A stretch of 64,000 nucleotides of DNA from Paenibacillus_AB sp036577625 (GCF_036577625.1 NZ_JARBDC010000038.1:62001-126000), one strand, 5' to 3'; numbered from the stretch's first letter, positions 26,769 to 35,653 are shown. Numbers and translations are program-made. The notes: a model not told the origin generated them from the sequence alone.

Positions 26769-28395
26769 GATCGCTTCCCTCCCCCTCAATGACGGATTCG
26801 CCATTATGCAACTCGATCCAGCGAGTCCCTTTCTTCTCCGTCGTATGTCTCTTAAAGACCGGACCCCAACTTTTTGTTTGTTGAAAGTCTTCGAAACTTA
26901 CGAAGTACACATTATGTGAATAAAAATCTATAGGGAATACATCCTCCATAAACTCGTCTCGATTGGGGTATAGAAGGATGATCCTGGCTTTTGAAACATT
27001 CCCCCATGCCCCTCCTTTCGATAACCATTTTGCATATTGCTCGGCTTTGGCCAAAGGATTCACCCAACCCTTTCGAGCTAAATATATGAAATCAAGTTCT
27101 TTAAGGTCCAGTTCATCGAACCGGCTCCGGCTCCCGCTCCCCCGCTTCTCATCTTGAATCACGTAAAAATCCGGAATTCCTGGACCGTAGGTAGTAAAAT
27201 CCCTCCATTCTTTGCCCGCTTCTGATCTTGGATCAAAAACTCTTGCATTTCTTCCTTCCTTGCTGTTATGTACGTTGAGCAAATTCTGAAACGTTTCAAA
27301 ATTGCTCATCTCTAGATGACCAACCAATTGTTGGCCATTGATGACAAAGTCGGCAGCGGTCAGAATGGTTTCATATTCGTCACAGTGCAATACGCTCAGA
27401 TCATCATTTATTAACACAGTTCTCATGACATCGACAATGTTCCGACGCGTATTTCTGAGCCGTTTCATACTATTTGGCAGAATTGTTTTTATTTCATTAT
27501 CACCGTTGGTTTTGTCGATCTTAGAACTCAACCGGCCCAAATAATTAGCAAATACCAGCATTTTAGGAAAAGATTCTTTTTCTCGTGCAAGCGTTTCTAT
27601 GATGGACTGATATTTGACGACTAGTTCTTTATGTTTCATGGAACCCGTGTCCATCTCTAAAACCATCATTGGCTTGAAAAATGAGCGCCAGTCCCAAGTT
27701 CGGCCGTCCCCGATCTTTTCGTATAATCCATTCAAATGTTGATCTCTAACCGAAAGAGGATATACGAAAGGGTGTAGTTCATAACGCTGATTTTCAATTA
27801 TCGTTTTGTTTCCGACATTCGGTTCATACAATATCCAATCAGGTTTGTAACTCGTCTCCGAATTATTCGGATCGCCACTATAGTATCGCCGCCATTCGGA
27901 ATCAGGAACAAATATTCCCGCTTCTTTCAACTTTTGTTGCACCCTTGATATCCAATCCACAATCATAAAATGGTGTTTCTTTTGCGCACGAACTTTTAAA
28001 TCATTTATCGAGTAGTAGAGCCTCGCCTTTCCTTTGGTCCAAACAGGAATCTCAAGCGAATGCAAAATAATTGTTAATCCTAATTCAGTCAATGCGTACC
28101 TGTACTTTATGTGCAAAGATCCTGACGGTTTCGCATCATCGACCAGTTTTTGGATTACCTTGCGTTCGGTCAGATATACCAGTTTGCTCCACAGTGTGTT
28201 CTTTTTCATGTTGGTTACGCCTAATCGATAAAGTTGGTCCGATGATAGCGCTCGATAAAAATACAATGCCATAAGGATGTTGAAGTCATTCTGATTTTCC
28301 ATTGTAAGTAAGATTCGCTCATCGATCGAATATTTTTGCTGCTTTTCCTTCCGCGTTAACTTTCGTCTCCATCTACGGTTTGTTGATCCCGCCAA
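26743..28395 (-). CDS. Replication-relaxation family protein (relaxosome candidate)
   Basis: A 550-residue protein. The N-terminal winged-helix region matches the Replic_Relax family (DERILLTMENQNDFNILMAL, YFYRALSSDQLYRLGVTN). Residues about 140-300 look like the nuclease-like part (HHFMIVDWISRVQQKL, KPDWILYEP, MVLEMDTGSMKHKELVVKYQ), with D/E-x-D/K residues that may bind metal. This family is found next to VirD4 genes in Gram-positive elements and is thought to act in plasmid nicking or relaxation. The start is TTG 28395 with GGAGG 7 nt upstream, just downstream of hairpin D; an earlier in-frame start lies inside the leader stem. No classical HUH relaxase is seen in the window, so this is the best candidate. 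Confidence 0.8.
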   Translation of the reverse strand: MAGSTNRRWRRKLTRKEKQQKYSIDERILLTMENQNDFNILMALYFYRALSSDQLYRLGVTNMKKNTLWSKLVYLTERKVIQKLVDDAKPSGSLHIKYRYALTELGLTIILHSLEIPVWTKGKARLYYSINDLKVRAQKKHHFMIVDWISRVQQKLKEAGIFVPDSEWRRYYSGDPNNSETSYKPDWILYEPNVGNKTIIENQRYELHPFVYPLSVRDQHLNGLYEKIGDGRTWDWRSFFKPMMVLEMDTGSMKHKELVVKYQSIIETLAREKESFPKMLVFANYLGRLSSKIDKTNGDNEIKTILPNSMKRLRNTRRNIVDVMRTVLINDDLSVLHCDEYETILTAADFVINGQQLVGHLEMSNFETFQNLLNVHNSKEGRNARVFDPRSEAGKEWRDFTTYGPGIPDFYVIQDEKRGSGSRSRFDELDLKELDFIYLARKGWVNPLAKAEQYAKWLSKGGAWGNVSKARIILLYPNRDEFMEDVFPIDFYSHNVYFVSFEDFQQTKSWGPVFKRHTTEKKGTRWIELHNGESVIEGEGSDHVDHEQSV

Positions 28396-28429
28396 ATAGT
28401 ATCCTCCGCCTTTCAATGCAATAAAAAAA

Positions 28430-28470
28430 GACGCAAAAATCTCACCTGACACAGGTGTAATTTTTGCGTC
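28430..28470 (-). terminator. Leader terminator hairpin D (GCGAAGGACGC family)
   Basis: Minus strand: GAAGCGTAG (a variant of the box) then GACGCAAAAAT...ATTTTTGCGTC with inner CACCTG/CAGGTG, then TTTTTTT. The outer 11-bp stem is perfect. It lies 35 nt before the relaxation gene start and 31 nt after a consensus -10, with no gene upstream on this strand for about 900 nt, so it is a true 5' leader terminator. Confidence 0.87.
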
Positions 28471-28500
28471 CTACGCTTCAACGATTGATTTTTCGAGTTT

Positions 28501-28530
28501 ATTATACGATTCAAAGTTGAAGTTTGACAA
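28501..28530 (-). promoter_or_regulatory. Consensus sigma-A promoter of the relaxation/VirD4 operon
   Basis: Minus strand TTGTCA (28530-28525), an 18-nt spacer and a perfect TATAAT (28506-28501). It directs transcription into hairpin D. A strong promoter in front of a strong terminator supports attenuation. Confidence 0.8.
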
Positions 28531-28751
28531 CCATCGTTTCCCAAAATCTAACGTTGAAGAACAGCATACTACTTTCAAAAGCAAGATCATATTTCCGTTC
28601 GGAAAAATAATCGGGGGCACTTATCTTACCCTCGTTCCGCGCAAGGTATGAGTTCAGATAACGGTGATTTATTTCACAAATGTATTTGATTCTATCGAAC
28701 CTTAATAAAATTAACACATTTCATCACTATAGCTCCGTCTGACTACACCCT

Positions 28752-28838
28752 CAGTTTGTGGAAAGAAAATGTGGAAAGATGAACTTTTCACAAACTGCTG
28801 CTTACTCCAAACGAATGTTCCACATTTCTTCTTTCCAC
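28752..28838. other. oriT-like cluster of nested inverted repeats
   Basis: CAGTTTGTG (28752-28760) pairs with CACAAACTG (28789-28797). Within and beside it, GTGGAAAGAAAATGTGGAA (28758-28776) is inverted as TTCCACATTTCTTCTTTCC (28818 onward), and GTGGAAAG itself is directly repeated at 28758 and 28771. The cluster lies in a gene-free region about 360 bp upstream of the relaxation gene, a usual place for oriT. No nic consensus could be assigned, so this is a candidate only; it could also be an operator region. Confidence 0.45.
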
Positions 28839-28839
28839 G

Positions 28840-29320
28840 GCAAAAATACCGTTCTACGAAGACCTCAGCTAACACTTGACTTGAATGGCAAGGTAATCAT
28901 GCCAATCATCCAATTCACCCTCTTTGCACTCTCATGGGTAAGTCCATGTTTTCCATGATCGTCATTTAAAAATACAAATTCAAAATGGCTTTTCATGGCT
29001 AAGGTGAATTTGGACGTTTCATTCGAAGAACATGCGTAAGTCAAGATTAATCAATTACGATCATTACCGAAGCAGTTCGCGTGACGATGGGGCCGGAGTA
29101 GGCAAGCTGTCGTTCCATTACTGGTGCAAAGACTTCGGCAGCACGATGAATGAAAAGAACGTATTCTCTACCGCGGATACGACATTGTTATGCTTCGAGA
29201 ACATATAGTTCCATGCAGGCTAGTCCTACAGAATAGGGGGAGTCAGAAAATTGAGTACGGGAGGGAGAAGATGAACTTCAGTAATAGATAAAGATGAACA
29301 GGGAAGAAGATAGAATTTAT
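28840..29320 (+). other. Gene-free stretch between oriT candidate and tub locus
   Basis: About 480 bp without an intact gene. The plus strand around 29075-29205 reads DDGAGVGKLSFHYWCKDFGS and STADTTLLCFENI before a stop, which looks like a piece of an old coding sequence of unknown family. Nothing else stands out. Confidence 0.3.
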
Positions 29321-29324
29321 ATGA

Positions 29325-29362
29325 GGTTCTTTATGAACCATTTATAAGGTTCTTAAAGAACC
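29325..29362. repeat. tubC-type palindromes downstream of tubZ (two copies)
   Basis: GGTTCTTTATGAACC (29325-29339) and GGTTCTTAAAGAACC (29348-29362) are 15-bp near-perfect palindromes 23 bp apart centre to centre. Three more copies lie upstream of tubR at 31231-31354. They are the best candidates for TubR binding sites. Confidence 0.72.
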
Positions 29363-29369
29363 ACTAAAA

Positions 29370-29390
29370 AAGCCCTCTATCAGAGGGCTT
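29370..29390 (-). terminator. Terminator of the tubRZ operon
   Basis: Minus strand AAGCCCTCTGATAGAGGGCTT followed by TTTTAG: an 8-9 bp stem (AAGCCCTC/GAGGGCTT) with a short loop and T run, 5 nt after the tubZ stop. Confidence 0.85.
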
Positions 29391-29394
29391 AGTG

Positions 29395-30759
29395 TTATAG
29401 CTTATCCAGATCCTCAATCGTAAAACGTTTCTTGGGAATTGGCTGAGAATCATCAATCTCAAGCTCGTCCAAAGTGATTCGCTTCTTCTGTGAGGTCGCC
29501 GCTGTCTGTGAGAAGACATCGTCGAAACCAGACAACTTGGATTTCGATTGACGTGCTGCTGCCTCGAGCTGCTCACGACGCTCCTTCTCCTGCTGATATC
29601 TCATCATGAGCGTATCCAGCAATGTTTCAGGAAGTGAAGGAGTGACGGACATCCCCAAAACGTATGAAGTGGTATCGTTAATTGCAGATGACTCCAAAAC
29701 GGCTGTATGTAGCACTGGAGGACGCCCTAGCAAATCATTAGTTATTGGTTTGATACTGTCGATGCTTGCAGCTGGAAGCTTTCGACGCGGACCAGTGATA
29801 ACCGCGATTCCCCCGGCTAATGACTTCGTTACGTCAAGTGAAGCAAATACTTCATTTTGCTTAAAGAGTCTGTCTATAGTAACCGGTACATTAAATTCAT
29901 CCTGATTTTGTATTTCTGCTCGGTTTATTGTCATCCATCCTGGGGTGGAAAAAATTTCAACCAACTCGGTGTAATCCATTGCTACCTGCCCGCCGAGAAG
30001 TGGAATGCAAAGAGCTTCAAATAGAGTGCGAGCAACTATCACATTGCTATAGTCTAACGCAGAAAGGGTCCGCTGTTGATGGACAAGCGGTTGTTCTCTT
30101 TCGTAAAAATTGCGCATAAACTCATTATCCACTGGTAAGACTGTCCCAATCTTCTTATTATCAATAAAGTCCTGCAACACTTTAATTCCGGAAAGAGTGT
30201 TTCTCCAAATTTCCGGGTTCGCTTCATCTCTCATTGGTATGCTTGCTACTACCATGATTGTTGCGTTGCCACGTTCTGTACGCATTCCAACCATATCACG
30301 TACTTTGCTGATCCATTCCAAAGCTGTCAACAAAGATCCATTGCCGGTACCGCCCCCAAGAGCAACCTTAACAATAACGAAATCGGCCTCCTGTGTATCT
30401 AAGGCAAGTTGTTTAAATCTCTGGACGTTTTTTTGTGCAATCATGTGGCCGATCCCAGCATTTTTAGCCGTACCTTCGAGTTTACCTCTGTCGGGGTCAG
30501 TTAATAAGATTTTCCGTTTATTATCGATCCAGTTCTGCTCGGACCAATCACTTGATGCGGAGTTAACCATCCACGAATCGAAACCAAAACGAGCAAGTTC
30601 TGCTCCCATTCGCCCTCCGCCTTGACCAAGCGTAACTATTTGAAGATCAAGCATATCTTTCAGTCGAGATTCAGCTTCAGAACCGTCTTTAGCAAAGGGC
30701 GCGAGTTGGTTGTAAATTGCGCCGAGTTTCATATCTCGAAAAGAGAACTTTAATGGCAA
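29395..30759 (-). CDS. tubZ: TubZ-like tubulin GTPase for plasmid partition
   Basis: A 454-residue cytoskeletal GTPase. GQGGGRMG (45-52) forms the first nucleotide loop and GGGTGNGS (135-142) is the tubulin/FtsZ signature. The C-terminal 60 residues are charged and contain two similar elements (KKRITLDELEID and KKRFTIEDLDKL), typical of a flexible tail that in TubZ contacts TubR-DNA. TubZ filaments treadmill and carry TubR-bound plasmid. The start is TTG 30759, preceded by GAGGAGGAG; an ATG ten codons in is possible. In TubZ plasmids such as pXO1 and pBtoxis this gene is also needed for replication. Confidence 0.9.
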   Translation of the reverse strand: MPLKFSFRDMKLGAIYNQLAPFAKDGSEAESRLKDMLDLQIVTLGQGGGRMGAELARFGFDSWMVNSASSDWSEQNWIDNKRKILLTDPDRGKLEGTAKNAGIGHMIAQKNVQRFKQLALDTQEADFVIVKVALGGGTGNGSLLTALEWISKVRDMVGMRTERGNATIMVVASIPMRDEANPEIWRNTLSGIKVLQDFIDNKKIGTVLPVDNEFMRNFYEREQPLVHQQRTLSALDYSNVIVARTLFEALCIPLLGGQVAMDYTELVEIFSTPGWMTINRAEIQNQDEFNVPVTIDRLFKQNEVFASLDVTKSLAGGIAVITGPRRKLPAASIDSIKPITNDLLGRPPVLHTAVLESSAINDTTSYVLGMSVTPSLPETLLDTLMMRYQQEKERREQLEAAARQSKSKLSGFDDVFSQTAATSQKKRITLDELEIDDSQPIPKKRFTIEDLDKL

Positions 30760-30801
30760 GGGGACTCCTCCTCAATATATTAAATGAATCATATGTTCCT
30801 A

Positions 30802-31197
30802 TCATAATGGAATGACGCGGGTTCGTTCGAATAACTCGTATTGTTCATCCGTCAATTTTTTAAATGATTCTGGGGGCAACGGTGGAGGATCCAATTCGTT
30901 TAGTATGTATTCTGCGAGTTGTATTCCTCGAACTGTTGGGAAATACGGAGTACTTGCCCCATAGCCATTTTTATCACGGACGCAAACTATGAACTTAGTA
31001 GCTTCCAGAATTAGAAAAGCGTTATCATATCTTCTCCGTTTTGTGTTCCAATCCGGCAAATACGCCTTTAAGAAACCATTACGTTCTCGAAAACGAATTA
31101 CCTGCTGAAAGACATAGAGCACATCTCTATCCTGTAAATTTGTAGCCAAAAATGCTAATGTAGGTTCGTCATACTGAAACGTATCGGGCAGTAGCAT
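30802..31197 (-). CDS. tubR: TubR-like DNA-binding partition adaptor
   Basis: A 131-residue protein directly upstream of tubZ on the same strand. Predicted winged-helix content, size (about 100-130 residues) and place match TubR of type III partition systems, although I see no strong sequence signature. A basic segment (WNTKRRRYDN, 49-58) may be the wing. ATG 31197 has GGGAGGG about 14 nt upstream, which is far. Three 15-bp palindromes lie just before it, consistent with autoregulation and centromere binding. Confidence 0.68.
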   Translation of the reverse strand: MLLPDTFQYDEPTLAFLATNLQDRDVLYVFQQVIRFRERNGFLKAYLPDWNTKRRRYDNAFLILEATKFIVCVRDKNGYGASTPYFPTVRGIQLAEYILNELDPPPLPPESFKKLTDEQYELFERTRVIPL

Positions 31198-31230
31198 ATT
31201 TGGATGCAGGACCCTCCCTTCATTTGTTAT

Positions 31231-31354
31231 GGTTCCTTATGAACCATTATACTCTATTACACCTCATTTTTCCATCATTTTATATGGTTCTTTATGAACC
31301 ATATAAAACAGAAACCCATAAACATCAGGGTTTATATATGGTTCTTAAAGAACC
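31231..31354. repeat. tubC-type palindromes upstream of tubR (three copies)
   Basis: GGTTCCTTATGAACC (31231-31245), GGTTCTTTATGAACC (31286-31300) and GGTTCTTAAAGAACC (31340-31354), with centres 55 and 54 bp apart, close to five helical turns. Even spacing supports cooperative binding on one DNA face. They share the consensus GGTTCYTWAWGAACC with the downstream pair, so the centromere is split around the tubRZ genes. Confidence 0.78.
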
Positions 31355-31370
31355 AACACATATCAAAAAA

Positions 31371-31413
31371 AATAAGAAGCGGTCGCACCCATTTCTGGTG
31401 CGTCACTTCTTAT
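31371..31413 (-). terminator. Terminator of the tubY-like gene
   Basis: Minus strand AATAAGAAG...CGCACC-loop-GGTGCG...CTTCTTATT followed by TTTTTTT. The hairpin begins in the last codons of the gene. It separates the tubY-like gene from tubRZ. Confidence 0.8.
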
Positions 31414-32407
31414 TTTCTTCAGCAATCAGTCGTTCATATACGTACTTTTCGATAAACTCCTCCCGATCCGAGCTCTTCCCGAACATTCTCTTGAAAACTG
31501 AAGTTTGACTATCCCACAACTTTGCTGCTTCAAGCTTCAAGTTTCTGTACCGCTGCAAATTCTCTAAAGTATCTGTTCCACGTGATGATGCAATCTTAAT
31601 TTGTTCTTCTAACCGAGATAGGTGACCTCCATCACCAAATAGCTCTTTTGTTGACCCTTCAATGTTTCCAACTAAGCCAGTCAAAGCTTCATGCTCTTTT
31701 TTTAAAGATTCAAATTCTTCCATTAGTCGAGCATGATTTTCATTTGCTGTCTCCAGTTCACCAAATAAATTTTCATGTTCATCCTTTAGATTACGGTAAC
31801 TCTTATCAAGCGACTCATAGCGTTTTTCCATTCTCAACATTGCAGAAAATACTATATTCTTCAGAGTCTCCATGTCTTTAACTTGTGATAGTGAACCATT
31901 CGCTACTAGATCCATTACGTTTTCATCGGAGACTTTTGGAGCATTCATAATTAGTCCGGTAGCTAATGACTTTATATACTTTTGCTGATGGTTTAGAACA
32001 AAACGTAATATGGCAACAATTTTCGCTTGAACTATGTTGTATACAGTCCATACCCAGTTCCTACTTGGTTTGTCCAGGTTGAAATAAAATATTAGATTAT
32101 CGTCATCCTTTTCGTTTAGCCACCATCTCACTCTATTCTCATTTATATATGACTTCCCTTCAATGGGATCATAAAGATAAGGATATTTACTGAGAATCTC
32201 TACAACATCCTTAGTACTGTAGAGTTTCGCCGAATCAAGCGACAAGATATCAGGTGATAATAGATCGTATTCCTTTGGAACATGATTATACAAGTTATCA
32301 TTTTCGACGGCTTGTTTCAATTCAGAAACACGTCGTTCTTGGTCAGAAATAGCTTCATTTACTTCACCCATATCCAACACAATCTCTTTCCTATCATGTT
32401 CATTCAC
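31403..32407 (-). CDS. TubY-like coiled-coil DNA-binding protein
   Basis: A 334-residue protein. Residues 60-100 have a MerR-like helix-turn-helix pattern (YSTKDVVEILSKYPYL then NENRVRWWLNE). From about 190 to 310 it is a long coiled coil (LKDEHENLFGELETANENHA and following). TubY of pBtoxis has a similar DNA-binding head and coiled-coil tail and modulates TubZ filaments. GTG 32407 follows GGGAGGAATGAAAA. It precedes tubR-tubZ on the same strand but has its own terminator. Confidence 0.65.
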   Translation of the reverse strand: MNEHDRKEIVLDMGEVNEAISDQERRVSELKQAVENDNLYNHVPKEYDLLSPDILSLDSAKLYSTKDVVEILSKYPYLYDPIEGKSYINENRVRWWLNEKDDDNLIFYFNLDKPSRNWVWTVYNIVQAKIVAILRFVLNHQQKYIKSLATGLIMNAPKVSDENVMDLVANGSLSQVKDMETLKNIVFSAMLRMEKRYESLDKSYRNLKDEHENLFGELETANENHARLMEEFESLKKEHEALTGLVGNIEGSTKELFGDGGHLSRLEEQIKIASSRGTDTLENLQRYRNLKLEAAKLWDSQTSVFKRMFGKSSDREEFIEKYVYERLIAEENKK

Positions 32408-32429
32408 TTTTCATTCCTCCCTTTAAATG

Positions 32430-32850
32430 GCTTTACATGGATGATCACAATTAATAATCGCGCCAGCAAATTCATTTCACAATTATATATTAATCAGAGT
32501 TAGGAGTTGCTTGGCGCTGCTGGGTAAATACAACGGAAGAATTTCTATGACTAAATTTATGTTTGCTGTTATTGGATAAACGCAACGGATAAATTAATAT
32601 ATACCGATTGTTGTTTGCTTTTATTAGATAATTCCAAGTTAAAGATTGATATTATCAATTATACACTTGATGTTCATCGATAGTTTTTAATTAAAATTCA
32701 ACTATTTTCGATTTATCATTGATGATCGTGGGTAATCTATATTTGATAGACTCTGATATACGCTTTGTCATTGCTGTTCATGGCTAATCTTGAATTTCTT
32801 ATTAATTCGAGATTCTCAATCATGGCTTTTGCTAAATGTTAGAATAACAC
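32430..32850. other. AT-rich gene-free region, candidate replication origin
   Basis: Strongly AT-rich, with two imperfect direct repeats (GGGTAAATACAACGGA at 32522 and GGATAAACGCAACGGA at 32573) and a TTATACACT sequence near 32665 that differs from a DnaA box at two positions. In TubZ plasmids the origin lies next to tubRZ. No replication initiator gene was recognised in the window. Origin function is inference. Confidence 0.4.
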
Positions 32851-32852
32851 AT

Positions 32853-32879
32853 AATGGCCATTACTGGGTAGTGGCCATT
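32853..32879. repeat. 12-bp hairpin with 3-nt loop at the edge of the AT-rich region
   Basis: AATGGCCATTAC-TGG-GTAGTGGCCATT can fold into a 12-bp stem with one G-T wobble. No T run follows on either strand, so it is not a normal terminator. It may be a single-strand initiation site, a resolution site or a protein target. Confidence 0.55.
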
Positions 32880-32959
32880 TATGAATAATCGAAGTTAATT
32901 TCTTGCAATAGTTAGTTGTGATAGGTAGGGAAGGGAGGAACAGTCGCATCAAATAAAGC

Positions 32960-33704
32960 CGCGGAGCGAAAGGAACGACATATTTTCCAGCCAACACTTG
33001 CTTGTCGACGGGACGGCGACCGGTCGATTCGATATCGGCGTGGGGAAAGTAGCGCTGACGTGCCGATTGCCGCGCGAGGATGGGCGCTTGGTGGCCGTCG
33101 AGAACGAACCAGCAATAGCGGAGAAGCTGCGGGCGAAGCTTGGCGCAAGGCGAACGTACGGATCGTCGAATGGAAACGCCGCTCGACATGCTTGGGCTTC
33201 CGCGAGGACCGTTCGGCGTCGTCGCGATCTTTCCTTTCGCCATTACGACAGGTTTTCGATCTTCTGCTCGCTACGCCTGCTTCCTCGTTCGAGTGGGGCG
33301 GTTCGTCGTAAAGCGGGGGGCGGGGGCTGCGGCGTACCGGTTCACCGATGACCCGGTGACGGACCCGCGCTTGTTGGGATGGCGCATGAGAGGTACGACC
33401 TGAAGATGACGCACACGATTTCGCGCGACAGCTTCGCGCCGCGGCCGCGCGTCGACACCGCCGTCCTGTGCGCTACGCGCAGGAAGCTTCCGCAAGTCCC
33501 CGACGGCGGCGCCGAATAGTTTTTGGCGCTGGCACGCACAGGCTAAGGGAGCCGAGGCTCCCGTTGTTCGAAGCGCTCGGCGACGTCTTTACGGCGCCTC
33601 AGCTGAAGGCGCTTTGCCGCGCGTTCGGAGTAGACCGGAACGCGGCGGACGGCAAGCAGGACGAGAAGCGGTGGGCAATCGCTTACGAGACGATGTGCCC
33701 GTAA
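32960..33704 (+). pseudogene. Erm-family 23S rRNA adenine methyltransferase remnant
   Basis: Pieces in three frames line up with an Erm methylase: SSQHLLVDG; RFDIGVGKVALTCRLPRED then RLVAVENEPAIAEKLRAKLG (SAM-binding motifs); GVVAIFPFAITT (counterpart of the N-I-P-F catalytic region); FTDDPVTDPRLLGWRM; RYDLKMTHTISRDSFAPRP and RVDTAVLCA; and a C-terminal QLKALCRAFGVDRNA...WAIAYETM. Several frameshifts and an internal deletion before FDIG abolish function. GC content is well above that of the plasmid operons. Loss of macrolide-resistance function is inferred from the breaks. Confidence 0.75.
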
Positions 33705-33724
33705 ACGGATCGTTCGGGTTGGCC

Positions 33725-34990
33725 GAGAGTGGGGAGTCCGAACGATGCTTCGCGGATAGAGAAAGAGAGGAGAGGAAAACTGCTTGCGGCGCTACCGTCG
33801 ATCGCACTGCTTGTGCCCGTGTCGGGGGCGGAGTGGGCTGAAGCCGGTTCGACGATATCGGAATCGGTTGTCGTCGTTCGTTCGGCCGATCTTTACGCAA
33901 CGCCTGAGAAAACCGGCCAGCCGCTCGGCGTCGTGTCTGGCTACGACGAGGAACGCTGGGAAGTCCATTTGCTGAATACGGTCGAGCTGTATAACACGTC
34001 CGCTGAGGGAGACGCCGTCGGGGCATGGATCGCTCCGCAAAAGCTGAAGGCGACCGGAACGATATTCGTTTCAGCCGAAAGATATCAATTCGACCCGTCG
34101 GTTCGCATCCTTAAGAGGCGAGTGTCTTCGAATCGACACGTGGCTCGGGGACAAATGGATTTATAAGCCGGCCTTTATGGAGAAGATGAACCGAAAGGAG
34201 CAGTCATACGCATTGAAGCTGACCGGAGAGGCGAAGGCGTATCCGCTCCCGCACGTCGAAGGTCCCGGAGAGACGATTCCGGCCGGCGTGGTGCATGTGA
34301 CGGCAAGTGCTTGGGAAGGGCGCGACATGTGGTCGCCTCACTGGTACGAGATCGAATGGAACGGTGAGAAGCTTTGGTTCTGTTCGGAGACACGACACCT
34401 GGATTCAGTATCGGACGTTGAAGCAGCCGATCCGGCTTACGGAGGCGACGGACGTGTACGAGAAGCCGAGATATGGAATAGGTGGTGAGGAGCTTCCGCC
34501 CAGCACCTATGAAGTGATCGAAGCGACCGGACCGTGGGTGCATGTGAAGACGGCGGACGGTACGGAGTAGATCGATATGGAGAACGCGCTGTGCGGCAGA
34601 GGGAACGCGCCGTCTGGATCGAGGAGGACGTGAAGCTGTCGGAAAAGACGGAGTCGTATTACTATCCGCAGACATGAGACGTGTACCATGCGAAGGGTTC
34701 TTCTCGCCGCAGACGGCGAAGTCGTTCGAGCGGTGGACATCCGAGGACGGGAAAGTAAGGTACAATATCCAAGCGGCAGGCGGAGCCGAATGGGTGAACG
34801 AGGACGGCGTCGTCCCGGCGGACGCCGGCGAAAAGCAAGTAGCCGGGGGGGCGGGGCCGCCTCCGGCCCCTTGGCTTGAACTTACCAGTCCATCCCGCTC
34901 TGCTCGAGCAGTTGGGAAACAGGCCCAACTGGATGAACGAGGGTATCCGGAGTAACCTGGTCGACCTGCGAGACGGGGGCGAGAGGCGCA
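33725..34990 (+). pseudogene. Secreted wall protein remnant with repeated SH3-like segments
   Basis: A hydrophobic signal-like start (LLAALPSIALLVPVSGAEWA) is followed by repeated 60-70 residue segments with the pattern DLYATPEKTG / ELYNTSAEGD / DVYEKPRYGIGGEELPPSTY and W-containing ends (WVHVKTADGTE, WIAPQKLKATG). The reading frame changes at about 34110, 34430, 34570 and 34680. I read it as a decayed secreted protein made of SH3b-like or similar wall-binding repeats. GC-rich, like the adjacent Erm remnant, and so probably from the same original region. Confidence 0.55.
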
Positions 34991-35125
34991 ACAGAACTGA
35001 CGGGCGAATTGGAGGCTATTAGAATGAGGGGGGGGAGGAGTAGACCTCATATGTGTGCTGCAGCTGAAATGAAAATGGTCGCAGCATGTGACTTGGGGTC
35101 AGCAACACAACGACCATACAATTAA

Positions 35126-35653
35126 TTACATAGATTCGAGCCTAATATTTTGAATGTACCATACTTTTGCGGGAGGATTAGATTCTACATTTACTAACTC
35201 TACAAGTTCAAATAAAAATATTTTTTTTGTACCATTGGTTAAAGTGACTATGATCCTACAAGGTAGGGGAGAATAGTTAATACTAGGAATATCGATGATA
35301 TACTTTTGCAATTCGCCCTTTTCCCATAATCGTACGAGCTGGTAGAAGTCGTTCTTTAAGTCCTTTGACTGAGAGACTAAATAGTTAGGTTCGAGAAATG
35401 AGACTGCTTGTTCTAATTCGCCGGCGTCTAAATTTGCAACAAACAATCGTATAACTTCTTCGGGTTTATTACCGACTGGTTCACCGACATACGGCTCATC
35501 GAGCAATGTATTATCAGAATTGAGTACAGGAGGAGAAGGGACTTGATTTTCTGTTGTTGAGGTCATACGGCCATATAAAAAAATACTTATAACCAGTAAT
35601 ACCCACAGCAGAACTCCGCAAACCGTCCAGCTTTTCCAAGAAATAATCTTCAC
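35126..35653 (-). CDS. VirB8/TcpC-like membrane protein of the secretion operon
   Basis: A 175-residue protein with one N-terminal transmembrane helix (VCGVLLWVLLVISIFLYG) and an outer domain with an NTF2-like pattern (PEEVIRLFVANLDAGELEQA then FYQLVRLWEKGE). Last gene of the type IV secretion operon. Size, topology and fold suggest the VirB8/TcpC class that links the channel parts. GTG 35653 overlaps the M23 gene stop (GTGA), so translation is coupled. The fold assignment is inferred. Confidence 0.6.
   Translation of the reverse strand: MKIISWKSWTVCGVLLWVLLVISIFLYGRMTSTTENQVPSPPVLNSDNTLLDEPYVGEPVGNKPEEVIRLFVANLDAGELEQAVSFLEPNYLVSQSKDLKNDFYQLVRLWEKGELQKYIIDIPSINYSPLPCRIIVTLTNGTKKIFLFELVELVNVESNPPAKVWYIQNIRLESM

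Noticed and set aside
31231..31354. CRISPR-like array reading of the GGTTC...GAACC repeats
   Set aside because: Repeats are only 15 bp, palindromic and found on both sides of tubRZ; no cas genes are present. A centromere is a better explanation.
34175..35050. 291-codon minus-strand frame opposite the wall-protein remnant
   Set aside because: Composition is Arg/Pro/Ser-rich and no motif is seen; the plus strand has repeated SH3-like pieces, which explain the coding signal better.
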